From the NCBI GenBank assembly GCA_008933765.1, contig WBUK01000013.1, positions 1 to 64,000 on the forward strand: a stretch of DNA of 64,000 bases, written 5' to 3'. Below are positions 35,715 through 45,819 of the stretch, piece after piece. Within the stretch, counting starts at the first letter, position 1. Each line of letters begins with the position of its first letter. The translations under genes were made by a program, and so were the position numbers. The stretch is from Ignavibacteriaceae bacterium. Its GTDB lineage: Bacteria; Bacteroidota; Ignavibacteria; Ignavibacteriales; Ignavibacteriaceae. The notes below the pieces were generated by a model. The model was given only the letters and a program-made list of their open reading frames with translations. It ran no database searches and had not been told where the DNA came from.

Positions 35715-38115
35715 AACTGATTCCTTCTCGCATCCGGGTGAAAGGTTAGGAAACCATTTAGCCCGGGTTACACTGAACGCGAAAACCGCCTTAAACCGTG
35801 CCCGTTTGGCTTTTAATATAGTGGATAATACCCAATTTGAGAGGGCGGTGCTTATTGCCGCCGCCCTTCATGATTTGGGAAAAGCTTCAACTGAATTTCA
35901 AAATTATCTGAACGGTAAGTCGTATAACGAAAAATTAAAGACGCATGCAAAAATTTCAGGGGTTATTGCTCTAAAAGTATTAGCTGAGGTAATTTCAAAT
36001 GAAGATCTTAATCAAATTACATCTGACTATTTGTTAATGTTTACATATATTTCGGTGAAACGACACCATGGAAATCTTAAAAATTTCGAAGAAGAATTGG
36101 ACTTGTGCGGAAAGGCTATTGAGGCTGAAAATCTTTCAGAACAACTTACTTTATTGAATCGAAACGATTTAGAATTAATTTCTGAATTGATAGAAGCTCT
36201 AATCGGCATTCAAACTGACCTAAAATATCTGGTTGAAAATATTAATGTTTTCCAATTGAATGATAGTACAGATATTACCATGAGTTCAGTAGAGTTCGAA
36301 GATCTTGACATTACTTCCCAACTCGAATATTACCTCCTCGGGTTAAGCATTATCTCTATATTGCTCTACAGCGATAAAAAGGATGTTATCCTAAAAGAAA
36401 TGGATGTTACCCCGGAGCCACTTCCGCAAAATTTAATCGAAAACTACAGGGAAAAACAACATTTCGGCAAAAGTACCGCTTTTCTTGACCGAAAAAAAGA
36501 TGAGGCTTTTTTTGGCGTAATTATTAATCTTGAAAAGCTCTTTAACCCCGAAAAACGGTTTTATTCAATCACTCTACCCACGGGCATGGGGAAAACTATA
36601 ACTTCCTTTAAAGCCGCTCTTAAAATAGCTGAACTTGCCGGCGGTGAACGAAGGCTGATTTTTACCATTCCCTTTACTTCAATCATCGATCAGACACACA
36701 CAATCTACGGGGAAATTATCGGTTCGGACGATTCACGGTTCATGATTAAACATCATCATCTTGCTGAACCCGTTTACAAAACCGGTGATGACACATTAGG
36801 CGCCGAAAAAAGTGAATTTTTGATTGAAACATGGGAATCTTCAGTTATTGTAACAACTTTTGTTCAGTTATTCGGAAGTCTTATCACCAATTCAAAAAGC
36901 AGGCTGTTAAAACTTCCCAACCTTGCGCACTCTGTTATTGTGCTGGATGAAGTTCAGAACATCCCGTATGAACACTGGGAACTGATAAACAATGTTCTTA
37001 AGGCTTTTGCAAAAGTTTATGATATTTATTTTATTCTTCTGACCGCTACGCAACCCCTTATTTTCGAACCGGAAAAAGAAATTACCGAACTGGTGCCTGA
37101 CTATAAAAGTTTTTTCAGACTGTTCAACAGAACTAAAGTACAATCCCTTCTGAATAATCCTTTTGAAACCGTTGAAGATCTGGGCGAACATCTTCTGAAT
37201 TATGCCGCAGAACACCAACAAAAAGATATAATGGCAATCTTAAACACAAAAGCAGGTTCTGCCGAACTTTTTGAATTTATCGCTAATAACCTGCCTGATG
37301 AAAACATCTATTATCTTTCAACTTCGGTTTCACCATACGAAAGGAAAATAATTATTAATGAAAAAATCAAAAAAGATAAATCGGGCGTAAGGAAAATTCT
37401 AATCACCACTCAACTGGTTGAAGCAGGGGTTGATATTTCCTTTGATACTGTCTTCAGGGAAATTGCACCGATCGATTCAATCCTTCAGGCGGCCGGAAGA
37501 GCCAACAGGTATAATGAAAATAAGGAACCCGCTGATGTATTTATTTTTCAGTTTAACAGTAGTGCTGACTTAAGTGCCAAAGTTTACGGAACCGCTTTAA
37601 TCAGCGCATCTAAAGAATTGATTAAAAAATTTATTTCTGATAATATTGAAGGGCTAACTGAAGAAAAATTTCTCGATTTAATCACTGCCTATTTTGACGA
37701 TCTCAAGAACAGAGCTGATAATTTGAACTCTGAAGTTCTTCAAAATATTCGTGAACTTAATTACCAAAAAGTGGGGGAATTTAACCTGATCGAAGAGGTT
37801 GGAAACCCCGTATCAGTTTTTCTGTTTCTGAATGAAGAAGCCCGTTCACTTTGGATGCAATTCAAAAAAATTATTATGTCGGAAAAACATTCGTATGAAA
37901 AGAAAAGAGAATTTTCATCAATCAAAGCTAAATTTTACGATTATGTCATCTCCGTTTCCGTAAGAGAGAGCGACAGAATCAGCATTTTCAATCGTGAACC
38001 TGAATTTGGTTTTCAGATTTGGGACCCTCAATCCGGTGATAATTTCTATTCTTATTCTCCTGACGATTTCAAATTTAACCGCGGTTTTATAAAGCATTCT
38101 TCTTTTGTTCTATGA
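35692..38115 (+). CDS. cas3: CRISPR nuclease-helicase Cas3
   Basis: It unwinds and degrades target DNA. The N-terminal HD nuclease shows HPGERLGNHLARV, AALHDLGKAS and a later RHHG. The helicase has motif I TLPTGMGKT, the DEAD-box variant DEVQ (VLDEVQN) and motif VI QAAGRANRY. I start at the ATG 35692 (807 residues), since the upstream codons are inside cas5. All catalytic motifs are intact, so interference should be functional. It overlaps cas5 by 23 bases and cas6 by an ATGA. Confidence 0.95.
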   Translation: MEISFSYETDSFSHPGERLGNHLARVTLNAKTALNRARLAFNIVDNTQFERAVLIAAALHDLGKASTEFQNYLNGKSYNEKLKTHAKISGVIALKVLAEVISNEDLNQITSDYLLMFTYISVKRHHGNLKNFEEELDLCGKAIEAENLSEQLTLLNRNDLELISELIEALIGIQTDLKYLVENINVFQLNDSTDITMSSVEFEDLDITSQLEYYLLGLSIISILLYSDKKDVILKEMDVTPEPLPQNLIENYREKQHFGKSTAFLDRKKDEAFFGVIINLEKLFNPEKRFYSITLPTGMGKTITSFKAALKIAELAGGERRLIFTIPFTSIIDQTHTIYGEIIGSDDSRFMIKHHHLAEPVYKTGDDTLGAEKSEFLIETWESSVIVTTFVQLFGSLITNSKSRLLKLPNLAHSVIVLDEVQNIPYEHWELINNVLKAFAKVYDIYFILLTATQPLIFEPEKEITELVPDYKSFFRLFNRTKVQSLLNNPFETVEDLGEHLLNYAAEHQQKDIMAILNTKAGSAELFEFIANNLPDENIYYLSTSVSPYERKIIINEKIKKDKSGVRKILITTQLVEAGVDISFDTVFREIAPIDSILQAAGRANRYNENKEPADVFIFQFNSSADLSAKVYGTALISASKELIKKFISDNIEGLTEEKFLDLITAYFDDLKNRADNLNSEVLQNIRELNYQKVGEFNLIEEVGNPVSVFLFLNEEARSLWMQFKKIIMSEKHSYEKKREFSSIKAKFYDYVISVSVRESDRISIFNREPEFGFQIWDPQSGDNFYSYSPDDFKFNRGFIKHSSFVL

Positions 38116-38798
38116 AGAAAATTGAGCACGCAATTTTTCATTGCCCGGGTATTTCACTGAAAACAAGGGACGCAGTTAAGCTTCGCGGATACATCGGAAA
38201 TCTGTTTAAAGAGCGATCACCACTTCTTCATAATCATCTCGAAGATGGTTCTCTGCGCTACAGATATCCTTTGGTCCAGTATAAGGTGGTGGATAAACAA
38301 CCCTTCATTGTCGGATTTGAAGAAGGAGCCGGATTACTCAGAGAACTTTTTGTGGAAATTAAAGAGTTAGTGATTGATGGTATTATTTACCCTGTTTCTG
38401 AAAAATTCATCGGGTCCGATACAAGATATATCGGTGTTGACGATCAACTGCATTCATATAATTTTGTTACCAATTGGATGGCGCTAAATGAAGTGAATTT
38501 TAAGCGATTTAAAAATGCCGCTCATTCTCTCGAAAGGCATGAAATGTTGAATAAAGTTCTGGCGGGTAACATTTTGAGCATGTTCAAAGCATTTGGCTAT
38601 TTTGAAGAGAAAAAAGTTCTCATCTACACAGATGTTCGCGGTGATCATTCCAATTTCAAAGAGAACAAAATGCTCACTTTTCGCGGTTCTTTTATGGCTA
38701 ATCTCTATTTACCCCCGCTTTGTGGCGTGGGGAAAGCGGTTTCAAGAGGTTTCGGAACCATAATTGAAAAAGGTACACCCATTGTATCTTACAGTTGA
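38112..38798 (+). CDS. cas6: CRISPR endoribonuclease Cas6
   Basis: It cuts the pre-crRNA inside each repeat. The 228-residue protein has the motif LLHNHLEDGSLRYRYPLVQYK (with candidate catalytic His at about 40-42) and the C-terminal glycine-rich loop GVGKAVSRGFGTI. Both are typical of the Cas6 group of this type of locus. Placement between cas3 and cas1 is uncommon, as cas6 is often first. The start overlaps the cas3 stop by four bases. Confidence 0.85.
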   Translation: MKKIEHAIFHCPGISLKTRDAVKLRGYIGNLFKERSPLLHNHLEDGSLRYRYPLVQYKVVDKQPFIVGFEEGAGLLRELFVEIKELVIDGIIYPVSEKFIGSDTRYIGVDDQLHSYNFVTNWMALNEVNFKRFKNAAHSLERHEMLNKVLAGNILSMFKAFGYFEEKKVLIYTDVRGDHSNFKENKMLTFRGSFMANLYLPPLCGVGKAVSRGFGTIIEKGTPIVSYS

Positions 38799-39828
38799 TT
38801 CCCGTGGTGCTTATATTCATGTTAAAGATAACATGTTTGAAATTATCATTCGTTCAGGTGTTACAGAACAAAAACGGCTTTTTGCCCCTTCAAAAATTAC
38901 TACTCTTTCTATTGGGCAGGGTGCAGCACTTTCCGGCGCAGCGGCAGAGTTAGCGTTAAAATATAACATCGATATTATTTTTCTGGATTCGTTCGAGCAC
39001 CCTGTCGGAAGAGTTTGGTTCCCGGGGCTGGGTTCTACAACAAAAATACGAAAAGCGCAACTGCTTGCTTCAGTTAACCTTGAAGGATTAAGAATTGCCG
39101 CTCAATGGCTGAAAGCTAAAACAGAAGGACGCCTCGATTTTATAGTCAGACTGAAAAAACACCGACCCGAGAAAAGACGCCTGATAGACGAAAGCGTTTC
39201 AATTTTAAAAGATGGAATCGAAAAATTTGGGAATTTTGACCCTAAGCTGCATGATGACCCGCAAGGGGTGCTCAGAGGAATGGAGGGAAGCCAGGGGCGG
39301 ATTTATTTTTCTTTGCTTGGACAACTTATCCCCTCTGATTTTAAATTTGAGGGAAGAAGCATGCGCCCGGCGAAAGACCATTTCAACGCCTTTTTGAACT
39401 ACAGTTATGGCGTCCTTTACGGTAAAATTGAAAAGGCTTTAATTATAGCAGGGATTGACCCCTACTTAGGGTTTCTTCACCGCGATGATTATAACATGCT
39501 TAGTATGGTTTACGATTTTGTGGAGCCCTTCAGGGTTTATTGCGAAGAAGCTGTTTTCAAATTATTTTCCCAAAAAAAAGCCGCTCTAAAACATGCTGAT
39601 AAGATTCTGGATGGGTTTCAACTTAACAAAGAAGGGAAAATGCTGCTTCTTGAAGAATTAACTAAAGTGTTTACAGAGAATAAACAAAAATACAGAAACC
39701 GTAGTCAGGCAGTTGATAACATAATACGCCTTGAAGCCCATGCTACCGCAATGAGGTTGCTTAAACTTGAGTTTAATCCCTCTGATTTTGAATACATCTT
39801 CACTTCAGATATGACGGAATCGATATGA
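38764..39828 (+). CDS. cas1: CRISPR integrase Cas1
   Basis: It integrates new spacers together with Cas2. The start is TTG at 38764, with another TTG at 38782 that would give a protein opening LTVDSRGAYIHVKDN, closer to the family. The metal ligands are visible: Glu in RGMEGSQGRIYF, His in YLGFLHRDDYN and Asp in SMVYDFVEPFR. At about 350 residues it is full length. It overlaps cas6 by 17-35 bases and cas2 by four. Confidence 0.95.
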   Translation: MKKVHPLYLTVDSRGAYIHVKDNMFEIIIRSGVTEQKRLFAPSKITTLSIGQGAALSGAAAELALKYNIDIIFLDSFEHPVGRVWFPGLGSTTKIRKAQLLASVNLEGLRIAAQWLKAKTEGRLDFIVRLKKHRPEKRRLIDESVSILKDGIEKFGNFDPKLHDDPQGVLRGMEGSQGRIYFSLLGQLIPSDFKFEGRSMRPAKDHFNAFLNYSYGVLYGKIEKALIIAGIDPYLGFLHRDDYNMLSMVYDFVEPFRVYCEEAVFKLFSQKKAALKHADKILDGFQLNKEGKMLLLEELTKVFTENKQKYRNRSQAVDNIIRLEAHATAMRLLKLEFNPSDFEYIFTSDMTESI

Positions 39829-40115
39829 TTTGTTGGGTTTTATATGATATTAAAAATGATAAGACCAGAGGAAAGGTCGCAAAAGCTTGCCTTCAAACCG
39901 GGTTACAGAGGGTGCAGTATTCCTGCTTTGTCGGGGAAATAGATGAAAACGAAAAGGATACACTTCAAATCAGAATTGAGGAACTATATAACGAAGATGA
40001 AGACAGTATTTACATCTTCCCGATGAATCGAAAAGATTTTTATCAGACTGTTTTGCTTGGGCAGGCTTTCGATAAAAAGTTGGTGTCAGGTGATCTCAAA
40101 AACTTGCTGTTATGA
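39825..40115 (+). CDS. cas2: CRISPR-associated Cas2
   Basis: The 96-residue structural partner of Cas1. It starts ICWVLYDIKNDKTRGKVAKAC, with the conserved Asp at residue 8, and contains GLQRVQYSCFVGEI. Complete. It is followed by 77 non-coding bases before cas4. Confidence 0.95.
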   Translation: MICWVLYDIKNDKTRGKVAKACLQTGLQRVQYSCFVGEIDENEKDTLQIRIEELYNEDEDSIYIFPMNRKDFYQTVLLGQAFDKKLVSGDLKNLLL

Positions 40116-40192
40116 AGTTATCTTCAGTGTTATACCATCAGTGAAATGTCAATATTTTCAAGTTACATTTTTCATGCTCAGGTTCGGAGGCT

Positions 40193-40768
40193 ATGTTTAG
40201 CGTAACTCCCACAGTGATAATTGAATATTTATATTGCCCGCGCTTCACATATTTTGAACATGTACTAAAAATTCCCCAATTCGAAGAAAAAAATTATAAA
40301 GTGATGAAAGGGCGGAATATTCACGAGGAAAAAATCACCTTAAGCGCCGATTACTTAAGAAAAAAAATCGGGGTTGAAAGCAAAATCGTAGATGTTTATC
40401 TTTCTGATGATATTTTAAGGGGGATTGTTGATGAAGTATTGTTTCTGAAAGATGGAACCGCAGCACCTCTTGACTATAAATTTGCTGTGTATGATGGGGT
40501 TGTCTATGATACTTATAAAACACAATTGTATTGTTATTCATGGATGATTCAAAAAAAAACCAACCGAAAGGTGGAAAAAGGCTTTTTGGTTTACACGCGG
40601 TCTAAAAATAAACTGGTTGAAGTGCCGGTAACTGAAGAAAATATGTTATTTGTGTATAAGGTCTCTGAAGAGATTCTTGCATTAGTACAGAACTCATTAT
40701 TACCCGATACAAAGGCAAATTTCACAAAATGTAAACAATGTACATACAGGAATATTTGCCCAAAATAG
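40193..40768 (+). CDS. cas4: CRISPR-associated Cas4 exonuclease
   Basis: It trims pre-spacers and selects the PAM end. The 191-residue RecB-like nuclease has Cys15 in EYLYCPRF, GRNIHEEK, DEVLFLKDGTAAPLDYKF and the C-terminal Fe-S cysteines in CKQCTYRNICPK. A GGAGG site precedes the ATG. Here cas4 is last, after cas2 and next to the leader, whereas in most I-B loci it precedes cas1. Confidence 0.92.
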   Translation: MFSVTPTVIIEYLYCPRFTYFEHVLKIPQFEEKNYKVMKGRNIHEEKITLSADYLRKKIGVESKIVDVYLSDDILRGIVDEVLFLKDGTAAPLDYKFAVYDGVVYDTYKTQLYCYSWMIQKKTNRKVEKGFLVYTRSKNKLVEVPVTEENMLFVYKVSEEILALVQNSLLPDTKANFTKCKQCTYRNICPK

Positions 40769-40798
40769 GCGTTCCGCCCGGCTGTTTTTTTTCTTTTT
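40768..40798 (+). terminator. weak terminator after cas4
   Basis: GGCG (40768-40771) and CGCC (40775-40778) make a short stem overlapping the cas4 stop, followed after five bases by a T-rich run (40784-40797). A readthrough transcript into the array is possible. Confidence 0.35.
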
Positions 40799-40970
40799 AA
40801 GGTTGAAGATTGTTATTTTATTGTTTTATAAGAAGTTACGGGAATAATATTTTACGGGAAGAGCCGTTTTTTATCCGGTTTTTAAGAATATTTTAATGTT
40901 GCAGGGGGGGGAAATTACAGAATCAAATATGTGTAAAATGCTTATATTTAAACTGTTAAAATTGACGGCT
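40799..40970 (+). promoter_or_regulatory. CRISPR leader
   Basis: About 170 AT-rich bases between cas4 and the first repeat. It should hold the array promoter and the site that guides spacer insertion, since the degenerate repeats are at the other end. A run of eight G (40904-40911) is the only GC-rich tract. No clear -33/-7 pair is seen. Confidence 0.6.
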
Positions 40971-43900
40971 CTTCAAAAGCATGATCCATCAAAACAAGGA
41001 TTGAAACATATTGGAAGCGGCGATTTAACGTTAACCGGCGCTGCCTTCAAAAGCATGATCCATCAAAACAAGGATTGAAACTTACTTGTTGTATTGTAGC
41101 CCAACCATAGGTATTATCTTCAAAAGCATGATCCATCAAAACAAGGATTGAAACACTCTAGGCATAGAAACATTGGGTGGTATATTAACACTTCAAAAGC
41201 ATGATCCATCAAAACAAGGATTGAAACTTGCTAATAAAAATATTGCAGAAAGTTTAATATTTACTTCAAAAGCATGATCCATCAAAACAAGGATTGAAAC
41301 GGATTACCCATTTTGTACGATATGCTTGCGTTGGCTTCAAAAGCATGATCCATCAAAACAAGGATTGAAACTAAAAGAAATCCCTTGCCGTTTGTACTGC
41401 ATTTACTTCAAAAGCATGATCCATCAAAACAAGGATTGAAACAATTAGAAGTTTTAGCTTCTATTAAATTAAAATAACTTCAAAAGCATGATCCATCAAA
41501 ACAAGGATTGAAACTTGGATTGTTGTTCTGCACCAGTGCCTGTATCATCATCTTCAAAAGCATGATCCATCAAAACAAGGATTGAAACACATCATCATTC
41601 CTCGTTCACAATGGATTAATTATCTTCAAAAGCATGATCCATCAAAACAAGGATTGAAACCCTGATAACTCTTCATTGTTCATTAATCTGTCAGCAACTT
41701 CAAAAGCATGATCCATCAAAACAAGGATTGAAACTCAATTTTCATCTGTCTTCCGTAAGCTCTGCAGTTCTTCAAAAGCATGATCCATCAAAACAAGGAT
41801 TGAAACTTTTGTTATTAGTCACCCGCCTGCCTGACTATACAACTTCAAAAGCATGATCCATCAAAACAAGGATTGAAACACCCCCGCGTCTTCCAGTAAC
41901 TTTGTGCTTCACTCACTTCAAAAGCATGATCCATCAAAACAAGGATTGAAACACATCACAACACTCATCTTTGATTTTAAGATTTGGACTTCAAAAGCAT
42001 GATCCATCAAAACAAGGATTGAAACGGAGGGCTTTGGGGTTGCTTTTCAGTGCCCTGTAAACTTCAAAAGCATGATCCATCAAAACAAGGATTGAAACAT
42101 TTTTTCCAAACATACAGGGCACGCGTCGGGCATGCTTCAAAAGCATGATCCATCAAAACAAGGATTGAAACTTTACCAAAGCCCGTATGAAAAACACCCC
42201 GCTTATCCTTCAAAAGCATGATCCATCAAAACAAGGATTGAAACGAGGATCTCCCGCTTGACGAGAGTTCCTACTAAAACTTCAAAAGCATGATCCATCA
42301 AAACAAGGATTGAAACTATATTTACATCAGAAAATTTGAAAATTTCAAACAACACTTCAAAAGCATGATCCATCAAAACAAGGATTGAAACCAAAATTTG
42401 CCCGTTTGAATAACCGTGCCCGTTTACTTCAAAAGCATGATCCATCAAAACAAGGATTGAAACAGTGTTTTTCGCATAAATTCACGCAAACTACGATAGC
42501 TTCAAAAGCATGATCCATCAAAACAAGGATTGAAACTTATCCCCAAAGATAAAAATATCGGTAAATGAAAAACTTCAAAAGCATGATCCATCAAAACAAG
42601 GATTGAAACCGGAAAATTTATGGATATTTCGCGGGTTGTATCGTCTTCAAAAGCATGATCCATCAAAACAAGGATTGAAACTTATTTCTATAGGGTTGAA
42701 ATTTTCGCCCTCTACACTTCAAAAGCATGATCCATCAAAACAAGGATTGAAACTTCCACAATATCTCATCCAGGGCATCCTGATCCCCGCTTCAAAAGCA
42801 TGATCCATCAAAACAAGGATTGAAACCAATTTCATCAATATCTTTATATATCCTGCAACTTCTTCAAAAGCATGATCCATCAAAACAAGGATTGAAACTG
42901 AGTGGACAAATTTTTCGTAGCACTCATCGCATACTTCAAAAGCATGATCCATCAAAACAAGGATTGAAACTAAGCATATTGTTATATATGGCTAACCAAT
43001 TAACTACTTCAAAAGCATGATCCATCAAAACAAGGATTGAAACTCAACATTGTAATATTTATAAGTTCCACCGCTCATCTTCAAAAGCATGATCCATCAA
43101 AACAAGGATTGAAACTTCCACAATATCTCATCCAGGGCATCCTGATCCCCGTACTTCAAAAGCATGATCCATCAAAACAAGGATTGAAACTCATACTGGC
43201 GGGATGATTATCAGGCACATAATAACTTCAAAAGCATGATCCATCAAAACAAGGATTGAAACTTTCAATGTTAAATTCATTTATTTTTTTATCACTGCTT
43301 CAAAAGCATGATCCATCAAAACAAGGATTGAAACATTTCTTCAAACCATTGAAGTAGTTGATCTCTCATTGCTTCAAAAGCATGATCCATCAAAACAAGG
43401 ATTGAAACTAAAATATTTTAACGCAAAAATCCATGTACCATTTTACTTCAAAAGCATGATCCATCAAAACAAGGATTGAAACTTTTTACTATTTCTTCTA
43501 TTTCCCTGACTCCCTTGACTTCAAAAGCATGATCCATCAAAACAAGGATTGAAACCGGGCACACCGTACCATACGGCGGGCATACTATACCTTCAAAAGC
43601 ATGATCCATCAAAACAAGGATTGAAACACGCTCCGCGATTACCCCCTTAAGCTCCCGGGCATCGCTTCAAAAGCATGATCCATCAAAACAAGGATTGAAA
43701 CTAGGGTTTTTTCGCCGTCAAAGTGATCAGCGAAACTTCAAAAGCATGATCCATCAAAACAAGGATTGAAACTATGAACGAAGCAGCTGCAAGTTTGCGG
43801 CTGTATTCTTCAAAAGCATGATCCATCAAAACAAGGATTGAAACTATGAACGAAGCAGCTGCAAGTTTGCGGCTGTATTCTTCAAAAGCATGATCCATCA

Positions 43901-45295
43901 AAACAAGGATTGAAACCTATAGCACACCGGTACACCGTACCACACACCGGGCTTCAAAAGCATGATCCATCAAAACAAGGATTGAAACACAACAAATGTT
44001 AATTCAATTACATAGTCTATTAATCTTCAAAAGCATGATCCATCAAAACAAGGATTGAAACATTAATAAAAGTGGGAATGCCATAATAATCAGACAAACT
44101 TCAAAAGCATGATCCATCAAAACAAGGATTGAAACTAGTAGTATCTTCCGACCTGAAAAACAGGCGAATCATCTTCAAAAGCATGATCCATCAAAACAAG
44201 GATTGAAACTGTACATGATACAAATGCCAATAGGGTTCGACGCAACTTCAAAAGCATGATCCATCAAAACAAGGATTGAAACTCGAACTCTTTTCGGAGA
44301 TTCAGATTTGATACCATCTTCAAAAGCATGATCCATCAAAACAAGGATTGAAACTGATTTCCAGGAAGTGCCGGAAAGGTTTCACATTCTTCAAAAGCAT
44401 GATCCATCAAAACAAGGATTGAAACGAGATGGGTCAAGAGGAATGGAAACAGGAGAAGGAGCTTCAAAAGCATGATCCATCAAAACAAGGATTGAAACCC
44501 ACACTGAATGTAATTATTCCTGACGGAGTGGAAGCTTCAAAAGCATGATCCATCAAAACAAGGATTGAAACACTTGTATTTGCAAATGTGTTATATTTAC
44601 TGTTAGACTTCAAAAGCATGATCCATCAAAACAAGGATTGAAACATTACGGCGGTTCAGCCAATGAGATTGCGATCGTCGCCTTCAAAAGCATGATCCAT
44701 CAAAACAAGGATTGAAACTTCCAGGTTAAGAGGTTTTCTCTCTTTTCTTGTGCTTCAAAAGCATGATCCATCAAAACAAGGATTGAAACAATTACTTCAT
44801 TAATATAATTGGGTGGGAAACAAACTTCAAAAGCATGATCCATCAAAACAAGGATTGAAACTTTATGTATTCATGGAATAATTTTTTCTCTCCTATCTTC
44901 AAAAGCATGATCCATCAAAACAAGGATTGAAACTGCCGCCTGCTCAATAAGCGGGGCACATATCATCGTCTTCAAAAGCATGATCCATCAAAACAAGGAT
45001 TGAAACCGCAGATATTGGCTTACCGCAATAATTACCTCCGCTTCAAAAGCATGATCCATCAAAACAAGGATTGAAACAAGGTATTTGAGGTGTGGAAGAT
45101 AGCACCGAACCCGGCTTCAAAAGCATGATCCATCAAAACAAGGATTGAAACTCCTGCATACTACCTATTTAGACAATCCCAAAAGACTTCAAAAGCATGA
45201 TCCGGCAAAACAAGGATTGAAACCCTTCCTATAATCGCCATCGTGACACCAAAAATTGCTCCAAAAGCATAATCCGGCAGAACAGGGTATGTAAC
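40971..45295 (+). CRISPR. type I-B CRISPR array, 60 repeats and 59 spacers
   Basis: The repeat is 37 bases, begins CTTCAAAAGC and ends GGATTGAAAC, as expected for type I-B. The first 58 copies are identical by eye. The 59th (45187) has two changes in its middle, and the 60th (45259-45295) has many, including in its end, which is a worn terminal repeat. Spacers are 34-38 bases. The orientation, with the leader at the cas4 side, follows from the worn end and the GAAAC terminus. The array is transcribed on the + strand and processed by Cas6. Confidence 0.98.
43736..43880 (+). repeat. tandem duplication of one repeat-spacer unit
   Basis: The 35-base spacers at 43773-43807 and 43845-43879 are identical (both begin TATGAACGAAGCAGC). 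With the repeats between them this is one duplicated unit, most likely by recombination or slippage within the array. Confidence 0.97.
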
Positions 45296-45487
45296 CACAT
45301 TCGTGAGACGGGATTTCTGAGGCACCTCTGCCTGCCAAACAATAATCCCGTAAAGCAATATTTAATAAACTTCAAATCCGGCGATTTTACTCTCTTTCTC
45401 CTCTCTAACCCGACAAATCATTCAACTTGTGAACAACACTATAATTTTAATATCGAAAATCCCGTTCGACCAACAACTCACATATTT

Positions 45488-45532
45488 ATAATAAAAAAAG
45501 GCTGCCCCTTTCGAGGCAGCCTCTATTTTTTC
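45488..45532. terminator. terminator between the array and the M48 gene
   Basis: AGGCTGCC and GGCAGCCT form an 8-bp stem, with an A-run before and a T-rich run after. It could act on either strand. Confidence 0.7.
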
Positions 45533-45580
45533 AAACCGGGAAATCTTGATTAAAAGTTTAGCAGTTTATTTAGATTGTAG

Positions 45581-45720
45581 GCTTCAGTTTTATCCGGCAA
45601 CCTTAGTTCGGATTTATTAACCTTATTTTTTATCGGCAAACTGTAAGTTTTATCCGGCAACCTTAATTCGAATCTCTCAACTGTAATTCTTACCACCAAA
45701 CTTTAATTTTTATCTGTCAA
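45581..45720. repeat. 20-bp quasi-periodic array, seven units
   Basis: Blocks starting every 20 bases from 45581 share the layout c-t-ta-tttttatc-g-caa: units 1 and 4 end TTTTATCCGGCAA, units 3 and 6 end TCGGCAAA or ACCACCAAA. Units 2 and 5 (CCTTAGTTCGG / CCTTAATTCGA) are also alike. A short 18-bp doublet (AACTATTACAGCTAATCA) follows at 45764. No gene is seen in 45296-45819. Confidence 0.7.
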
Positions 45721-45819
45721 AAGAATTAACTATTTTTTGTAATACTCTAACTCTTGCCCATCCAACTATTACAGCTAATCAAACTATTACAGCTAATCAA
45801 ACTAACAAAACTAATCAGA

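Noticed and set aside
42026..42134. Neighbouring spacers sharing TACAGGGCAC in opposite orientation
   Set aside because: Only ten bases match and the sequence diverges on both sides, so overlap of protospacers is not supported.
42203..43901. Several open frames inside the CRISPR array on both strands, with repeated MMDHAFE or LQKHDPSKQGL segments
   Set aside because: They arise only because the 37-base repeat lacks stops in some frames. The residues follow the repeat and not any protein family.
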